Shown here: one piece after another, positions 18,880-27,451 of the stretch
Position numbering within the stretch: the stretch's first letter is position 1
How the letters are laid out: the number at the start of each line of letters is the position of its first letter
Assembly: GCA_020025545.1 (NCBI GenBank)
Contig: JAHHRX010000001.1
Coordinates: 1 to 64,000, forward strand
DNA from: Oscillospiraceae bacterium
GTDB taxonomy: Bacteria > Bacillota > Clostridia > Oscillospirales > Oscillospiraceae
DNA: 64,000 nt
Reading direction: 5' to 3'
Translations under genes and position numbers: made by a program
The notes under the pieces: model-generated
The model's database searches: none
What the model saw: the letters and a program-made list of their open reading frames with translations, nothing else
Told to the model about the DNA's origin: nothing

Positions 18880-19920
18880 ATGCAACTTTTTTCTCATGAC
18901 CTGGGAATTGACCTGGGTACAGCCAATGTGCTGATTTTTGTAGACGGACAGGGCATCGTGGTCCGGGAACCGTCGGTGGTTGCCGTGGATAAAAACACCG
19001 GCAAAATCCTTCAGGTAGGCGCAGCTGCCAGAAATATGCTGGGCAGAACACCCGGCAATGTTGTGGCCATGCATCCGCTGAAGGATGGCGTCATTTCGGA
19101 TCACGAAATGACTGTGCGGATGCTGCAGGAACTTTTCCGGGAGGCGTCCAAGTCCTCGCTCTTTACGCCTAAGCCCCGTGTGGTGATCAGCGTCCCCAGC
19201 GGCGTGACAGAGGTGGAGGAGCGGACGGTGATCAATGCTGCCATTGAAGCCGGTGCCCGCCGGGTATATCTGATTGAAGAACCTTTGGCGGCTGCACTGG
19301 GGGCAGGACTGGATATCAGCGAGCCCAGAGGTCACATGATTGTGGATATCGGCTGCGGCACTACGGATGTGGCTGTAATGAGCCTCAACGGCGTGGCGGT
19401 TTCTTCTTCTATCAAGGTGGCAGGCGATGCATTTGACGAAGCAATCGGCCGCTATGTCCGCCGGAAACACGGCATTGTTATCGGACAGGCCACAGCAGAG
19501 GATGTGAAAATCCAAATCGGCTGTGTCTATCCCAGACAGGAAAATGTCAGCGTCAGCGTAAAGGGCAGGGATGCCAAGACCGGTATGCCCAGGGAGGTCA
19601 CACTGCTGTCCTCCGAGATCTATACGGTGCTTCATCGGCCTGCCCGCCAGATCGCAGACGAAGTGCTGTCTGTGCTGGAGGAGACTTCTCCGGAGCTGGT
19701 CGGCGATATTTCGGAGAACGGCATTACGCTTACCGGCGGCGGCAGCCAGATCTGGGGCATGGATAAGCTGCTGACAGAGCGGACGGGAATTCTTTGCACC
19801 CTGTCTGACAGCGCCGACTGCTGCGTGGCCTACGGCTGCGGCAAGAGTCTTGCGTGGATCAACCATATGCAGGAAGGTCCCATCAACATTGCCAGAAAGC
19901 GCATCATGCGGGGAAAATAA
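18880..19920 (+). CDS. mreB: Rod-shape-determining actin-like protein MreB/Mbl
   Basis: This is a bacterial actin homologue that organises lateral wall synthesis. The 346-residue protein has the phosphate loops of the actin fold (DLGIDLGTANVLIFVDG near the start and HMIVDIGCGTTDVAVMSL near residue 155), the adenosine motif LTGGGSQIWGMDKLL (about residue 287) and the amphipathic N-terminus MQLFSHD. Start ATG 18880 is preferred because AGGTGAAGG lies just upstream; GTG 18871, overlapping the comF stop, is the alternative. No mreC or mreD follows, so it may be an Mbl/MreBH-like second paralogue. Confidence 0.92.
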   Translation: MQLFSHDLGIDLGTANVLIFVDGQGIVVREPSVVAVDKNTGKILQVGAAARNMLGRTPGNVVAMHPLKDGVISDHEMTVRMLQELFREASKSSLFTPKPRVVISVPSGVTEVEERTVINAAIEAGARRVYLIEEPLAAALGAGLDISEPRGHMIVDIGCGTTDVAVMSLNGVAVSSSIKVAGDAFDEAIGRYVRRKHGIVIGQATAEDVKIQIGCVYPRQENVSVSVKGRDAKTGMPREVTLLSSEIYTVLHRPARQIADEVLSVLEETSPELVGDISENGITLTGGGSQIWGMDKLLTERTGILCTLSDSADCCVAYGCGKSLAWINHMQEGPINIARKRIMRGK

Positions 19921-19923
19921 AAG

Positions 19924-19955
19924 CAGCGCCCGGACGAAAGTCCGGGCGCTTTTTG
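19924..19955 (+). terminator. Terminator of recD2-comF-mreB
   Basis: AGCGCCCGGAC and GTCCGGGCGCT flank GAAA, followed by TTTTT. Confidence 0.92.
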
Positions 19956-19966
19956 AAATTGTCGGG

Positions 19967-20815
19967 TCAGCGGGTTCTGCAATTGTCGGGGTGGCAGCCG
20001 GAGCCATGCTCCCGATCCCTTTCCCTGTCGCATTCGCAGGGAGCAAATTGCTGTTCGGGGAAGGGAATCTTGCTGAACATTTCACACGGATCCTCACATC
20101 CGCCGGGCGTGTCACAGCAGTCCTTGGTGGGAATGGCGTAATCCAGCACAGGAACCACCAGCTGGGCATCCCGCTCCATGCGGATAATGGAGAACTGCCC
20201 CAAGGTGACGAAAAGCCGACGATGCTCGTCGCAGCAGATCAGTTCCTCGTCAAACAGTCTGCAGATAATTTCCGGCACGGTGACTGCCATATCGTCCCGG
20301 TACTTGCACTCGCAGACATCCTTGACCTTGGAACCCAGAACCATGGGATCCAGCACTTCCACCACAGCGGTGGGGTAGTTGGCGTGGTAGTGGGAGATAC
20401 CGTCGGGGGAGTGCATTCTGGTGTCGGAGGAGTAAACATGGGCTTTGCTGTCCTCGCCGCAGAGAACAGCCCGCTTATTGAAGACAGCAAGACCGTAGAG
20501 GGTGGCGGGATGATTGCAGCCCACGGTGGCATCGGCAAGGATGCGGTAATAGAATGTGACATCGATGCAATAGTGGTACCGATCGAAGGCCACAGGCTCT
20601 ACATCAATGTGTGTGTAGAGCAGTTCAGCGGAGCGCACACGCACACCGGTGGCATTTTCCAGCAGAGCCTGCGAACCTTTGGTAAGGTAAACCCGCAGAT
20701 CCTCGATGCAATCCTTATCTTTGCAGCTGTCCGTGATTTTTCTGGTGTGAATAGACATGGCCTGCCTGAGATCCTGCGGATTGCAGCACAGGGTGTCCTT
20801 TCGTTGGTCAGACAT
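19967..20815 (-). CDS. Conserved cysteine-rich protein of unknown function
   Basis: The 282-residue protein has 20 cysteines. It begins MSDQRKDTLCCNPQDLRQAM and has an ordered middle part (EDLRVYLTKGSQALLENATGVRVRSAELLYTHIDVEPVAF, then VTFYYRILADATV), followed by a Cys-rich C-terminus with CECKY, ICCDEH, CCDTPGGCEDPC and CECDRERDRE. There is no signal peptide or membrane segment. The CC pairs and acidic/basic tail resemble spore-coat-like proteins, but I cannot name a family. ATG 20815 has AGGAGGTATC upstream; the longer in-frame extension lacks one. Confidence 0.75.
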   Translation of the reverse strand: MSDQRKDTLCCNPQDLRQAMSIHTRKITDSCKDKDCIEDLRVYLTKGSQALLENATGVRVRSAELLYTHIDVEPVAFDRYHYCIDVTFYYRILADATVGCNHPATLYGLAVFNKRAVLCGEDSKAHVYSSDTRMHSPDGISHYHANYPTAVVEVLDPMVLGSKVKDVCECKYRDDMAVTVPEIICRLFDEELICCDEHRRLFVTLGQFSIIRMERDAQLVVPVLDYAIPTKDCCDTPGGCEDPCEMFSKIPFPEQQFAPCECDRERDREHGSGCHPDNCRTR

Positions 20816-21052
20816 ATGGATACCTCCTAGTAATTTGTAGGAATAAGCAATACGCTTACAGGACAGTTTATGCACCTGCGCCGGGGAAGTGATTAAAAGC
20901 ACGCTCCGGGCGGGCAAAGTAAGGAAGTTTCGATGTACGGGGAATTTTTCTGGTGGCAAAACTGGAAAGAATATGTTATAATCAGTGCAGTAACATCTAA
21001 TCAGAGGGGCGTTTGCCTCGCTTCTATTGGATGACAGAAAAGAGAAGGCGTT

Positions 21053-21823
21053 TTGAAAGTTAATTTACACACCCATACCTTTCGCTGCTACCACGCCAAA
21101 GGAACCGATGAGGAATATGTGGAAGCGGCAATCGCTGCGGGATACCAAAAGCTGGGTTTTTCCGATCATACCCCTTTTCCTTATGACAGCGGATTTTTTA
21201 ACGGGGACAAAATGGAGATTGACCAGCTGGAGGACTATATTTCTTCCGTGGAAGGTCTTCGGGAAAAGTACCGCGGCAAAATCGAAATACTGCTGGGCCT
21301 GGAATGTGAGGCGGTGGAGCGGTTTTTCCCGTTTTTGCAGTCCGTCCGCCAGAGAATGGATTACCTGATCCTCGGAAACCACGGGGATAAGGAATTTGAA
21401 AACTTTTTCGGTAATATGACGGAGCGGAGTCAGCTGTGGCACTATTTGGAAACAGCGGTGAAGGGCATGGAAACGGGGCTTTTCCTGTATCTGGCGCATC
21501 CGGATCTGATGCTGCGGCGGTATCCTGGGTTTGATGAAACGGCGGCACAGGTTTCCAGGGAGCTGTGCCGGGAGGCAAACCGGCTTCGTATGCCGATGGA
21601 ATACAATCTCATGGGCATTTACCGGGGAACCGAGGACGGGTGCGTCGGATATCCCAGCCGGGACTTCTGGCAAATTGCTGCGGAGGAAAATGTGACAGCG
21701 GTGGTGGGCGTGGATGCCCACAGCCCGGATATGCTTCGGGAAATGGATATTTCGGAAGCGCAGAACACCCTGCGCAGCTGGGGGATTCATGTTCTGGAAG
21801 ATCCCACCGATGCAGGGAAATAA
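21053..21823 (+). CDS. PHP-domain phosphatase, histidinol-phosphatase-like
   Basis: The 256-residue protein is a PHP-type metal-dependent phosphoesterase. The N-terminal metal site is NLHTHTFRCYHAKGTDEEYVEAA, then GFSDHTPF and LLGLECE. The middle HGDKEF region and the C-terminal VGVDAHSPDMLREM complete the trinuclear site. Length and motifs fit HisK-type histidinol phosphate phosphatase, but there is no his gene nearby, so the substrate is open. The start is TTG 21053 with AGAGAAGGCG upstream. Confidence 0.82.
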   Translation: MKVNLHTHTFRCYHAKGTDEEYVEAAIAAGYQKLGFSDHTPFPYDSGFFNGDKMEIDQLEDYISSVEGLREKYRGKIEILLGLECEAVERFFPFLQSVRQRMDYLILGNHGDKEFENFFGNMTERSQLWHYLETAVKGMETGLFLYLAHPDLMLRRYPGFDETAAQVSRELCREANRLRMPMEYNLMGIYRGTEDGCVGYPSRDFWQIAAEENVTAVVGVDAHSPDMLREMDISEAQNTLRSWGIHVLEDPTDAGK

Positions 21824-21893
21824 TTTTTATCCTACAGGTTCTTTGCAGACAGAATTGTTCTGAAAATTTGCGGTAAGGAGGGAAATCAAATAT

Positions 21894-22181
21894 ATGGTGC
21901 CGTCAAAAGAGACAATTACGCAGATTGCAGAGCTTTTTAAGGCATTCGGAGATCCTACCCGGGTCCAGATTTTGTCGCTATTACTGGGGCAGGAGCTATG
22001 TGTCGGTGATATTGCCGAAGCGGTGAATATTTCCCAGAGCGGGATTTCTCACCAGCTGCGAATTTTGAAGCAGATGCATCTTATCAAATTTCGCAGAGAG
22101 GGCAAAAATATATTATATTCGCTGGCAGACGACCATGTTCGGACTATTTTGCAGACCGGACTGGAGCACGTATTGGAGTAA
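21894..22181 (+). CDS. ArsR/SmtB-family transcriptional regulator
   Basis: The 95-residue protein is a winged-helix repressor. It has the recognition helix region CVGDIAEAVNISQSGISHQLRILKQMHLIKFRREGKNILYSLADDHV. The alpha3 metal motif ELCVC of ArsR/CadC is only ELCVG here, with a single Cys. The C-terminal DDHVRTILQTGLEHV resembles the alpha5 Zn-site helix (D-x-H-x(n)-H-x-x-E) of SmtB/CzrA proteins. It may therefore sense zinc or a related metal, but no transporter lies next to it. AAGGAGG precedes the start. Confidence 0.88.
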   Translation: MVPSKETITQIAELFKAFGDPTRVQILSLLLGQELCVGDIAEAVNISQSGISHQLRILKQMHLIKFRREGKNILYSLADDHVRTILQTGLEHVLE

Positions 22182-22185
22182 CAGA

Positions 22186-22216
22186 AAGCACTCGGCACAG
22201 GCCGGGTGCTTTTTTG
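22186..22216 (+). terminator. Terminator of the ArsR-type gene
   Basis: AAGCACTCGG pairs with CCGGGTGCTT and is followed by TTTTT. Confidence 0.85.
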
Positions 22217-22318
22217 TCGAGGAGTTTCTCCGGGGGCGTTCCAGAAATCACGGTGTTTCCCTTGAAAGACCTACCGCCCTTTTTTTATAATGCCACCAGA
22301 GCGTCACAAAAGAATGAG

Positions 22319-23068
22319 GTGGTTGTAATTCAAAGGAAATTGTGCTATATCGCACTGAGTGCGGTGATACTCATCGCCTTCGGACGAATGGGGCGGAATC
22401 TGACGATTACGCCATCGGCATCCATGCCGGGCTTTGCAAAGCCGACGGAAAAGACAGAGGACATTTTCTGGGGGCAAAGAAATTTGGAGCTGCCTTTTAA
22501 GCTGGAGGAAAACGGGCTGATCGCTGAGAGGCGCTTCAGTTACAGCGGCACCTACTGGGAGGATGGTTCCGATGAAGATGTGACAGGTGTGGCAGCACTG
22601 ATGATCTTCAACCCTACCGACCGCATGGTGGAATTTGCGGGCATTGCTCTGGAACACGCCGGCGGGACAGAGTTCTTTTTTGTCTACTGCCTGCCTCCCA
22701 ACAGCCGGTGTCTGGTTCTGGAAAAGCACCGGGCAGATTATAGCGTGGAGCCTATCCAAAAGTGCAGAGGACTTATTACACGCTGGGGGGATATGACACC
22801 GGAATCGATGGAAATGGCCGTTGCCCTGACAGACTGGGGGGTGACTGTGAAAAACCGGACATACCATACCTATGACCATGTGGCGGTTTACTATAAAATG
22901 TATGTGCAGCAGGGAGATTTTTATTTAGGGGGTGTCTGCTACAGCGCCCATATGTACAGTCTGGAACCTAAGGGGTCCCAATGGCGGCCTGTTTATCATG
23001 TGCCGGAGGGAATTACTAAGGTAGTGGCAGTGCAGACAGTGAAAGCAGAAAATGCGTACAGCCAATAG
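22319..23068 (+). CDS. Hypothetical exported or membrane-anchored protein
   Basis: I do not recognise this protein of about 249 residues. A hydrophobic stretch near the N-terminus (LCYIALSAVILIAFG) is followed by a predicted extracellular domain with no further membrane segment. Features are LPFKLEENGLIAERRFSYSGTYWEDGSDEDVTGVAALMIFNP and a C-terminal Tyr-rich part (TYDHVAVYYKMYVQQGDFYLGGVCY), a pattern of beta strands. The start is uncertain: GTG 22319 (after AAGAATGAG) and TTG 22340 (after AAAGGA) are both possible. Starting at 22214 would overlap the preceding terminator. It is a single-gene unit. Confidence 0.65.
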   Translation: MVVIQRKLCYIALSAVILIAFGRMGRNLTITPSASMPGFAKPTEKTEDIFWGQRNLELPFKLEENGLIAERRFSYSGTYWEDGSDEDVTGVAALMIFNPTDRMVEFAGIALEHAGGTEFFFVYCLPPNSRCLVLEKHRADYSVEPIQKCRGLITRWGDMTPESMEMAVALTDWGVTVKNRTYHTYDHVAVYYKMYVQQGDFYLGGVCYSAHMYSLEPKGSQWRPVYHVPEGITKVVAVQTVKAENAYSQ

Positions 23069-23082
23069 CTGTACGCATTTTT
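23050..23082. terminator. Bidirectional terminator between convergent genes
   Basis: AAATGCGTACAG pairs with CTGTACGCATTT and is followed by T residues. It includes the stop codon of the plus-strand gene and lies at the stop of the minus-strand ABC ATPase. Confidence 0.88.
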
Positions 23083-23805
23083 TTATAATACTTTGGAAAG
23101 AAAATCCTGCAATCTGGGATTCTGGGGATGGTTGAAGATCTGATCGGGAGTGCCTTGCTCCTTGATTTGACCCTCGTCCATAAAGAGAATCCGGCTGCCT
23201 ACTTCTCTGGCAAATGCCATTTCGTGAGTGACGACCACCATGGTCATGCCGGTGTCGGCCAGCTCTTTCATAACGGAAAGTACTTCGCCGACCATTTCCG
23301 GGTCCAAAGCGGAGGTCGGTTCGTCAAAGAGCATGACCTTGGGGTTCATGGCCAGAGCCCGGACGATGGCAATACGCTGCTTCTGTCCGCCGGAAAGCTG
23401 ATTGGGGTAGGCATCGGCTTTATCGGAAAGTCCTACTCTTTGCAGGAGCTGGCTGGCAAGATCGTCAGCGGCTTCCTTGGACATAAGTTTGGTGCGCACA
23501 GGTGCAAGGGTAATATTTTTCCGGATGGTCATGTTGGGGAAAAGATTAAAATGCTGGAACACCATGCCCATCTGCCGACGAATGCTGTCGATGTCTGCGC
23601 CGGGGTCGGTAATGTCCCTGCCGTCGAAGACGATGCTGCCGGATGTGGGATATTCCATCAGATTCAGAGTTCTGAGGAAGGTGGATTTGCCGGAGCCGGA
23701 GGGCCCTAGAATGACTGCCTTTTCACCGGGGTAAATGTGCTCGCTGATGTCGTTGAGCACCATGTGATCGCCGAAGGATTTGCTCAAATGTTTAATGTCT
23801 ATCAC
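23083..23805 (-). CDS. Polar amino-acid ABC transporter ATP-binding protein (GlnQ-like)
   Basis: This is the ATPase of an amino-acid importer. The 240-residue protein has Walker A GPSGSGKS (about residues 34-41), signature LSGGQKQR, Walker B VMLFDEPTSALDPEMVGEV and the switch VVTHEMAFAREV. EPTSALDPEMVGEVL is characteristic of the GlnQ/HisP (PAAT) subclass. It overlaps the upstream permease by 14 bases. Confidence 0.94.
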   Translation of the reverse strand: MIDIKHLSKSFGDHMVLNDISEHIYPGEKAVILGPSGSGKSTFLRTLNLMEYPTSGSIVFDGRDITDPGADIDSIRRQMGMVFQHFNLFPNMTIRKNITLAPVRTKLMSKEAADDLASQLLQRVGLSDKADAYPNQLSGGQKQRIAIVRALAMNPKVMLFDEPTSALDPEMVGEVLSVMKELADTGMTMVVVTHEMAFAREVGSRILFMDEGQIKEQGTPDQIFNHPQNPRLQDFLSKVL

Positions 23806-24577
23806 CTTGGTGGAGCCTCCTTTCCAAAATTCCGAGAAGCCATGTCAGGAACATGACCAGCACCAAATAAATGAGCGCGACGCCCATGAGAGGGAACATT
23901 TGCTCGTAGGTACGGTTGTAAATACCCTGCGCCGCATCCACCAGCTCTTTACCGCCGATGATGGTGATGAGGGATGTGTCCTTCAGCAGCATGATAAATT
24001 CATTGCCCAGAGCGGGAAGGACGGTTTTGAAAGCCTGAGGGATCACGATGAAGCGCATAGTGTCGATGTAGCCCAGGCCCAGAGAGCGTCCGGCCTCCAT
24101 CTGACCGGGATCCAGAGACATGAGGCCGCCACGAATGATTTCTGCCACATAGGCGCCGGAGTTGAGGCCCAGAGTGAGCGCACCGACCATGGTATAGTTG
24201 CGGCTGCTCTTGAAGATCACAAGGCTCATAATGAGCAGCTGAACCATCATAGGGGTGCCGCGGATGACGGTAATATAAACTTTGCTGATTCCGTTGAGAA
24301 AGCCCAGCAGCAGATTGCGGTGGCCGGGACGCTGCTGATCGTGGGATGTACGGATGACTGCCAAGAGAATGCCCAGCACAATGCCGATTCCCAGAGCGAT
24401 TACCGTAACCCATAATGTGGTGGCTACGCCCTGTAAATATTGCAGCCAGCGGCTGTTTTCAATAAATGCCTGATAAAACTTTACAAAGAATTCCTGCCAG
24501 AAGGCAAGATCTTTCCCGGAAGCCATCATGGCTCCCCATAATTCATAGTAATATGCCAATTGCAATACCTCTTTCAA
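23792..24577 (-). CDS. Polar amino-acid ABC transporter permease
   Basis: The 261-residue protein has about five membrane segments and the PAAT permease EAA loop (GQMEAGRSLGLGYIDTMRFIVIPQAFKTVLPALGNEF). The N-terminal signature LQGVATTLWVTVIALGIGIVLGILLAVIR is typical of the HisM/GlnP family. The first 40 residues (with EVLQLAYYYELWGAMMASGKD) are an N-terminal extension before the first helix. Only one permease gene is present, so it probably works as a homodimer. Confidence 0.93.
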   Translation of the reverse strand: MKEVLQLAYYYELWGAMMASGKDLAFWQEFFVKFYQAFIENSRWLQYLQGVATTLWVTVIALGIGIVLGILLAVIRTSHDQQRPGHRNLLLGFLNGISKVYITVIRGTPMMVQLLIMSLVIFKSSRNYTMVGALTLGLNSGAYVAEIIRGGLMSLDPGQMEAGRSLGLGYIDTMRFIVIPQAFKTVLPALGNEFIMLLKDTSLITIIGGKELVDAAQGIYNRTYEQMFPLMGVALIYLVLVMFLTWLLGILERRLHQGDRH

Positions 24578-24622
24578 TCCCGGGAAAAGGGCGGCTCACA
24601 GCCACCCTTGATTCCTTCTTTG

Positions 24623-25384
24623 TTAATCGACCTTGATGTACTTGTCGAGGATCTTCTGAATCGTGCCGTCTGCTGTCAGTTCGGAGAGGGCGTTGTTGAC
24701 GGCAGTCTGCAGCTTTGTGTTGCCCTTCTGGAAGCCAATGGCGTAATGCTCAACGGTATACTCGGTATCGAGAATCTTGAGGCCGGGGTTGGCGGCTACC
24801 AGCTCCTTTGCAGGGGCGCTATCCACAACGACACAGTCAATCTGACCGTTTTTGAGAGCCTGAATGGCGGTGATGCTGCTGTCGTAGGTGGTCACATGGT
24901 TTGCACCGTAATCATCGGAGCAGTAGATGGCACTGGTGGTGCCCTTTTGCGTGCCGATCATCTTCTCACCCAGATTTTCAAGGGTGACATCGGAATCCTC
25001 TTTTGTGATGATGACCTGAATGCCGGTAGCATAGCTGTCGGAGAAGTCCATGACCTTCTTCCGTTTTTCGTCGGCAGTGACACCGGCCAGAACAATGTCG
25101 CTCTTGCCCTGCTGGACAGCCAGAAGAGCGGCATCGAAGTCCATGTTGTCGATCTCCAGCTCAAGGCCGAGTTTCTCGGCGATGGCGGCGGCAATATCGG
25201 CATCAATGCCGATTACCTGACGCTTATCATCGGTCATTTCATAGGGAGGAAATTCGGCATTGGTGGACATAATGAGCTTTCCGTTGTAAATGGTGCCCAG
25301 ATCGTTTTCGGTTCGGTTGCTACAGCCAGCAAACATACTCAGTGCAGTTACGGTTAGCAGTAACAGGGAAATTATCTTTTTCAT
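24623..25384 (-). CDS. Amino-acid-binding lipoprotein (SBP_bac_3)
   Basis: The 253-residue protein has a lipoprotein signal with lipobox MFAGC (Cys at residue 21). The family 3 binding domain begins KLIMSTNAEFPPYEMTDDKRQVIGIDADIAAAIAEKLGLELEI, followed by GKSDIVLAGVTADEKRKKVMDFSDSY, the standard polar-amino-acid-binding signature. The ligand cannot be fixed from sequence. It is the first gene of the three-gene importer operon; AAGGAGACAAC precedes the start. Confidence 0.94.
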   Translation of the reverse strand: MKKIISLLLLTVTALSMFAGCSNRTENDLGTIYNGKLIMSTNAEFPPYEMTDDKRQVIGIDADIAAAIAEKLGLELEIDNMDFDAALLAVQQGKSDIVLAGVTADEKRKKVMDFSDSYATGIQVIITKEDSDVTLENLGEKMIGTQKGTTSAIYCSDDYGANHVTTYDSSITAIQALKNGQIDCVVVDSAPAKELVAANPGLKILDTEYTVEHYAIGFQKGNTKLQTAVNNALSELTADGTIQKILDKYIKVD

Positions 25385-25429
25385 TTTCGTTGTCTCCTTT
25401 TCGGCCTGATGGCTGTTGTTGATGAATGA

Positions 25430-25458
25430 ATTATAGTATGAATATTATACAAAATCAA
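25430..25458 (-). promoter_or_regulatory. Promoter of the amino-acid importer operon
   Basis: On the minus strand TTGATT (25453-25458) and consensus TATAAT (25430-25435) are 17 bases apart, about 45 bases upstream of the binding-protein gene. Confidence 0.75.
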
Positions 25459-25587
25459 CTGACAAATAACACAAAGTATATGATAAATAATGCGTGATAC
25501 ATGGCGAATAGCACAATAATTAGAATGAAACATGGAAAATGAAAATTTTTCTATGCATAAAAGAATGAATATTAGTGAATAAATGCA

Positions 25588-25620
25588 AGAAAAACGCCCG
25601 GATTGCTTCCGGGCGTTTGG
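25588..25620 (-). terminator. Terminator after the O-antigen-ligase-like gene
   Basis: AAACGCCCGG pairs with CCGGGCGTTT; on the minus strand it runs into TTTTCTTGC. It lies right after the stop at 25624. Confidence 0.8.
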
Positions 25621-25623
25621 CTG

Positions 25624-27069
25624 TTATACGGTTACGGCTGCTTTTTCACCCCGAGATTCCGCAGAGGTCGGAGTCAGCCGCTTTTCCATAAAGGCAAGAG
25701 TGGCTGAGTAGAACAGTGCAGGCCCCAGATTGAAGAAGTGGCAGTCCAGCAGACTGGTCAGCAGCAGAGCCAGAATGGAAATGCCCACAAAGACCTTGTC
25801 CGGGCTGCAGTTTTTGAGAAAGAGACGGACGGTCTGATACCGGTGGAAAGCGTAAGCGGCCAAACCTACAATGCCGCAGGAGGCCAAAAGCTGAATAATG
25901 GTATTGTGCCAGCGTGCCGGAAAAACGGATACAAAAGCTTCCGAGGTGGACCAGATGATATCCGGCCACGCCACGGGGAAGAAAGTACCGCCGAAAACCG
26001 GGTCGTGCAGGAACTGCTCCAAGCCGGCTTTATAAACGAGATCCCGGTCAGCGGGTTTAATGCCCCGCTCTACAAGGATCTGGAACAGCTTCAGCACCTG
26101 ATCATGGAGGAACAGTGCAACGGCTGCAGCAGCTGCGATTGTCAGAATGTGGGTGGCTTTATCCATACGGCTCTGGTGTGAGGTAACTACTGCAGTGATG
26201 TAGGATGTAAGGTACACCGGCACCCCGAAGAGAATGGAAGTGCGGGAGCAGGTAAAGAGGATACCTACAAAGAAAAGCGTGCCGCAGAGGTAAAAAAGGC
26301 TGCTGCGGCGGCTTTTGCGAGCCAGAGCAAAGGGGAAGGGAAGCATGATGACCATCAGACTGCCGATGTTATTGTAGTGTCCCCAGCCGGCGATGATGGC
26401 CTTGCGGTATATCTCACCGTCACGGATAACATTGCCGGTAAGATATATCCCCAAAAGCTCACAGATCAGTACGAAACCCATAGTGACACCCACCCAAGCC
26501 AAATAATCCTTGGGGGCTTTGTCCCACTGAACGCTGCCGCAGAGCAAATAGTAAATGCCAAAGAGGGACACGAACTGCATCAGTCCGAAAAGGGCGTTGC
26601 GAAAGCCGTAGGAAAAGAAATAGGGACTTCCGAGGCCTGCCAGCATATAGGCGCCCCCCAAAGCGAGAAAACCGGAGGTCAGGCAGCGCTTGGTGCGCAG
26701 GAAATGCTTGCCGCCAATTTTGGGATCCTTGATGAGCCGCCAAATAATACAGCCGATGAGAATTGCGGCAATGGTCAGCAGGTAGATGCCGCCATGGCCG
26801 GGGGCAAAAATGGAATTCTCGTTCCGGCCGGGGTTATTTCCGGTGGAGGGAGCAATATAGCACCCGACAGCGATGGGGATGAAGGGGAGAAAATCTCTGC
26901 CGCGGAAGCAGATAAAAAGCCCAATCAGCACAATGCAGGTGTATACGGGAAGCTCAGCGGAAAAAATGTTGGATATAACAGTCAAGACACCGATCAGAGC
27001 AACATAAGCAGGGGTGTACAGAAAATCGGCAAGCTTTTGCAGGATCGGTTTTTCTGCCAATGAATTCAT
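25624..27069 (-). CDS. O-antigen ligase/polymerase-like membrane protein (Wzy_C)
   Basis: The 481-residue protein has about eleven membrane segments. The conserved ligase region is IGSLMVIMLPFPFALARKSRRSS ... FTCSRTSILFGVPVYL, where CSRTS replaces the usual TxSRG motif. A large extracellular loop (about residues 330-390) contains RDLVYKAGLEQFLHDPVFGGTFFP and ARWHNTIIQLLASCGIVGL, matching the R/GxGP/HNxxLQ pattern of the family. The substrate would be a lipid-linked glycan outside the membrane. It stands alone, not in a polysaccharide cluster. Start ATG 27069 has AAAGGAG upstream. Confidence 0.85.
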   Translation of the reverse strand: MNSLAEKPILQKLADFLYTPAYVALIGVLTVISNIFSAELPVYTCIVLIGLFICFRGRDFLPFIPIAVGCYIAPSTGNNPGRNENSIFAPGHGGIYLLTIAAILIGCIIWRLIKDPKIGGKHFLRTKRCLTSGFLALGGAYMLAGLGSPYFFSYGFRNALFGLMQFVSLFGIYYLLCGSVQWDKAPKDYLAWVGVTMGFVLICELLGIYLTGNVIRDGEIYRKAIIAGWGHYNNIGSLMVIMLPFPFALARKSRRSSLFYLCGTLFFVGILFTCSRTSILFGVPVYLTSYITAVVTSHQSRMDKATHILTIAAAAAVALFLHDQVLKLFQILVERGIKPADRDLVYKAGLEQFLHDPVFGGTFFPVAWPDIIWSTSEAFVSVFPARWHNTIIQLLASCGIVGLAAYAFHRYQTVRLFLKNCSPDKVFVGISILALLLTSLLDCHFFNLGPALFYSATLAFMEKRLTPTSAESRGEKAAVTV

Positions 27070-27117
27070 AATATGGGGACTCCTTTGCAGATTGCACGAA
27101 TTGTGTAGGAAAAGCAT

Positions 27118-27152
27118 AAAAAAAGAGACAGATACCAACCGTACCTGTCTCT
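27118..27152 (-). terminator. Terminator of the tRNA-Gln/tRNA-Lys unit
   Basis: On the minus strand AAGAGACAG pairs with CTGTCTCTT around a 13-base loop and is followed by T7. It begins at the 3' end of tRNA-Lys. Confidence 0.88.
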
Positions 27153-27228
27153 TGGTGACCCGCCGGGGATTCGAACCCCGGACCCACTGCTTAAAAGGCA
27201 GTTGCTCTACCGACTGAGCTAGCGGATC
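27153..27228 (-). tRNA. tRNA-Lys (anticodon TTT)
   Basis: Acceptor GATCCGC pairs with GCGGGTC, the anticodon stem ACTGC/GCAGT encloses CTTTTAA (anticodon TTT), and the T arm is CCGGGGTTCGAATCCCCGG. CCA is encoded. It is co-transcribed with tRNA-Gln, three bases upstream. Confidence 0.95.
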
Positions 27229-27231
27229 GGA

Positions 27232-27306
27232 TGGCTGGGATGGCCGGATTTGAACCGACGAATGCCAGAGTCAAAGTCTGGTGCCTTACCGCTTGGCGAC
27301 ATCCCA
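27232..27306 (-). tRNA. tRNA-Gln (anticodon TTG)
   Basis: Acceptor TGGGATG pairs with CATCCCA, the anticodon stem CCAGA/TCTGG encloses CTTTGAC (anticodon TTG), the discriminator is G and CCA is encoded. Confidence 0.95.
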
Positions 27307-27341
27307 ATGTGAAACGGCGCCCACCGTCGGACACACTCAGC

Positions 27342-27370
27342 ATTGTAACACAGTTTCTACGAAAAATCAA
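27342..27370 (-). promoter_or_regulatory. Promoter of tRNA-Gln/tRNA-Lys
   Basis: On the minus strand TTGATT (27365-27370) and TACAAT (27342-27347) are 17 bases apart, about 35 bases before tRNA-Gln. Confidence 0.7.
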
Positions 27371-27451
27371 TAGTTTTTTTCGATTATTTTACGACCGGAT
27401 GTGTCCGAAAACGGGACATGACAACAAAATCCAACAGACACCGGCAGTTTT

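Noticed and set aside
22214..22318. N-terminal extension of the hypothetical exported protein to 22214
   Set aside because: It starts within the terminator of the preceding gene, has no ribosome site and would place the hydrophobic signal segment internally.
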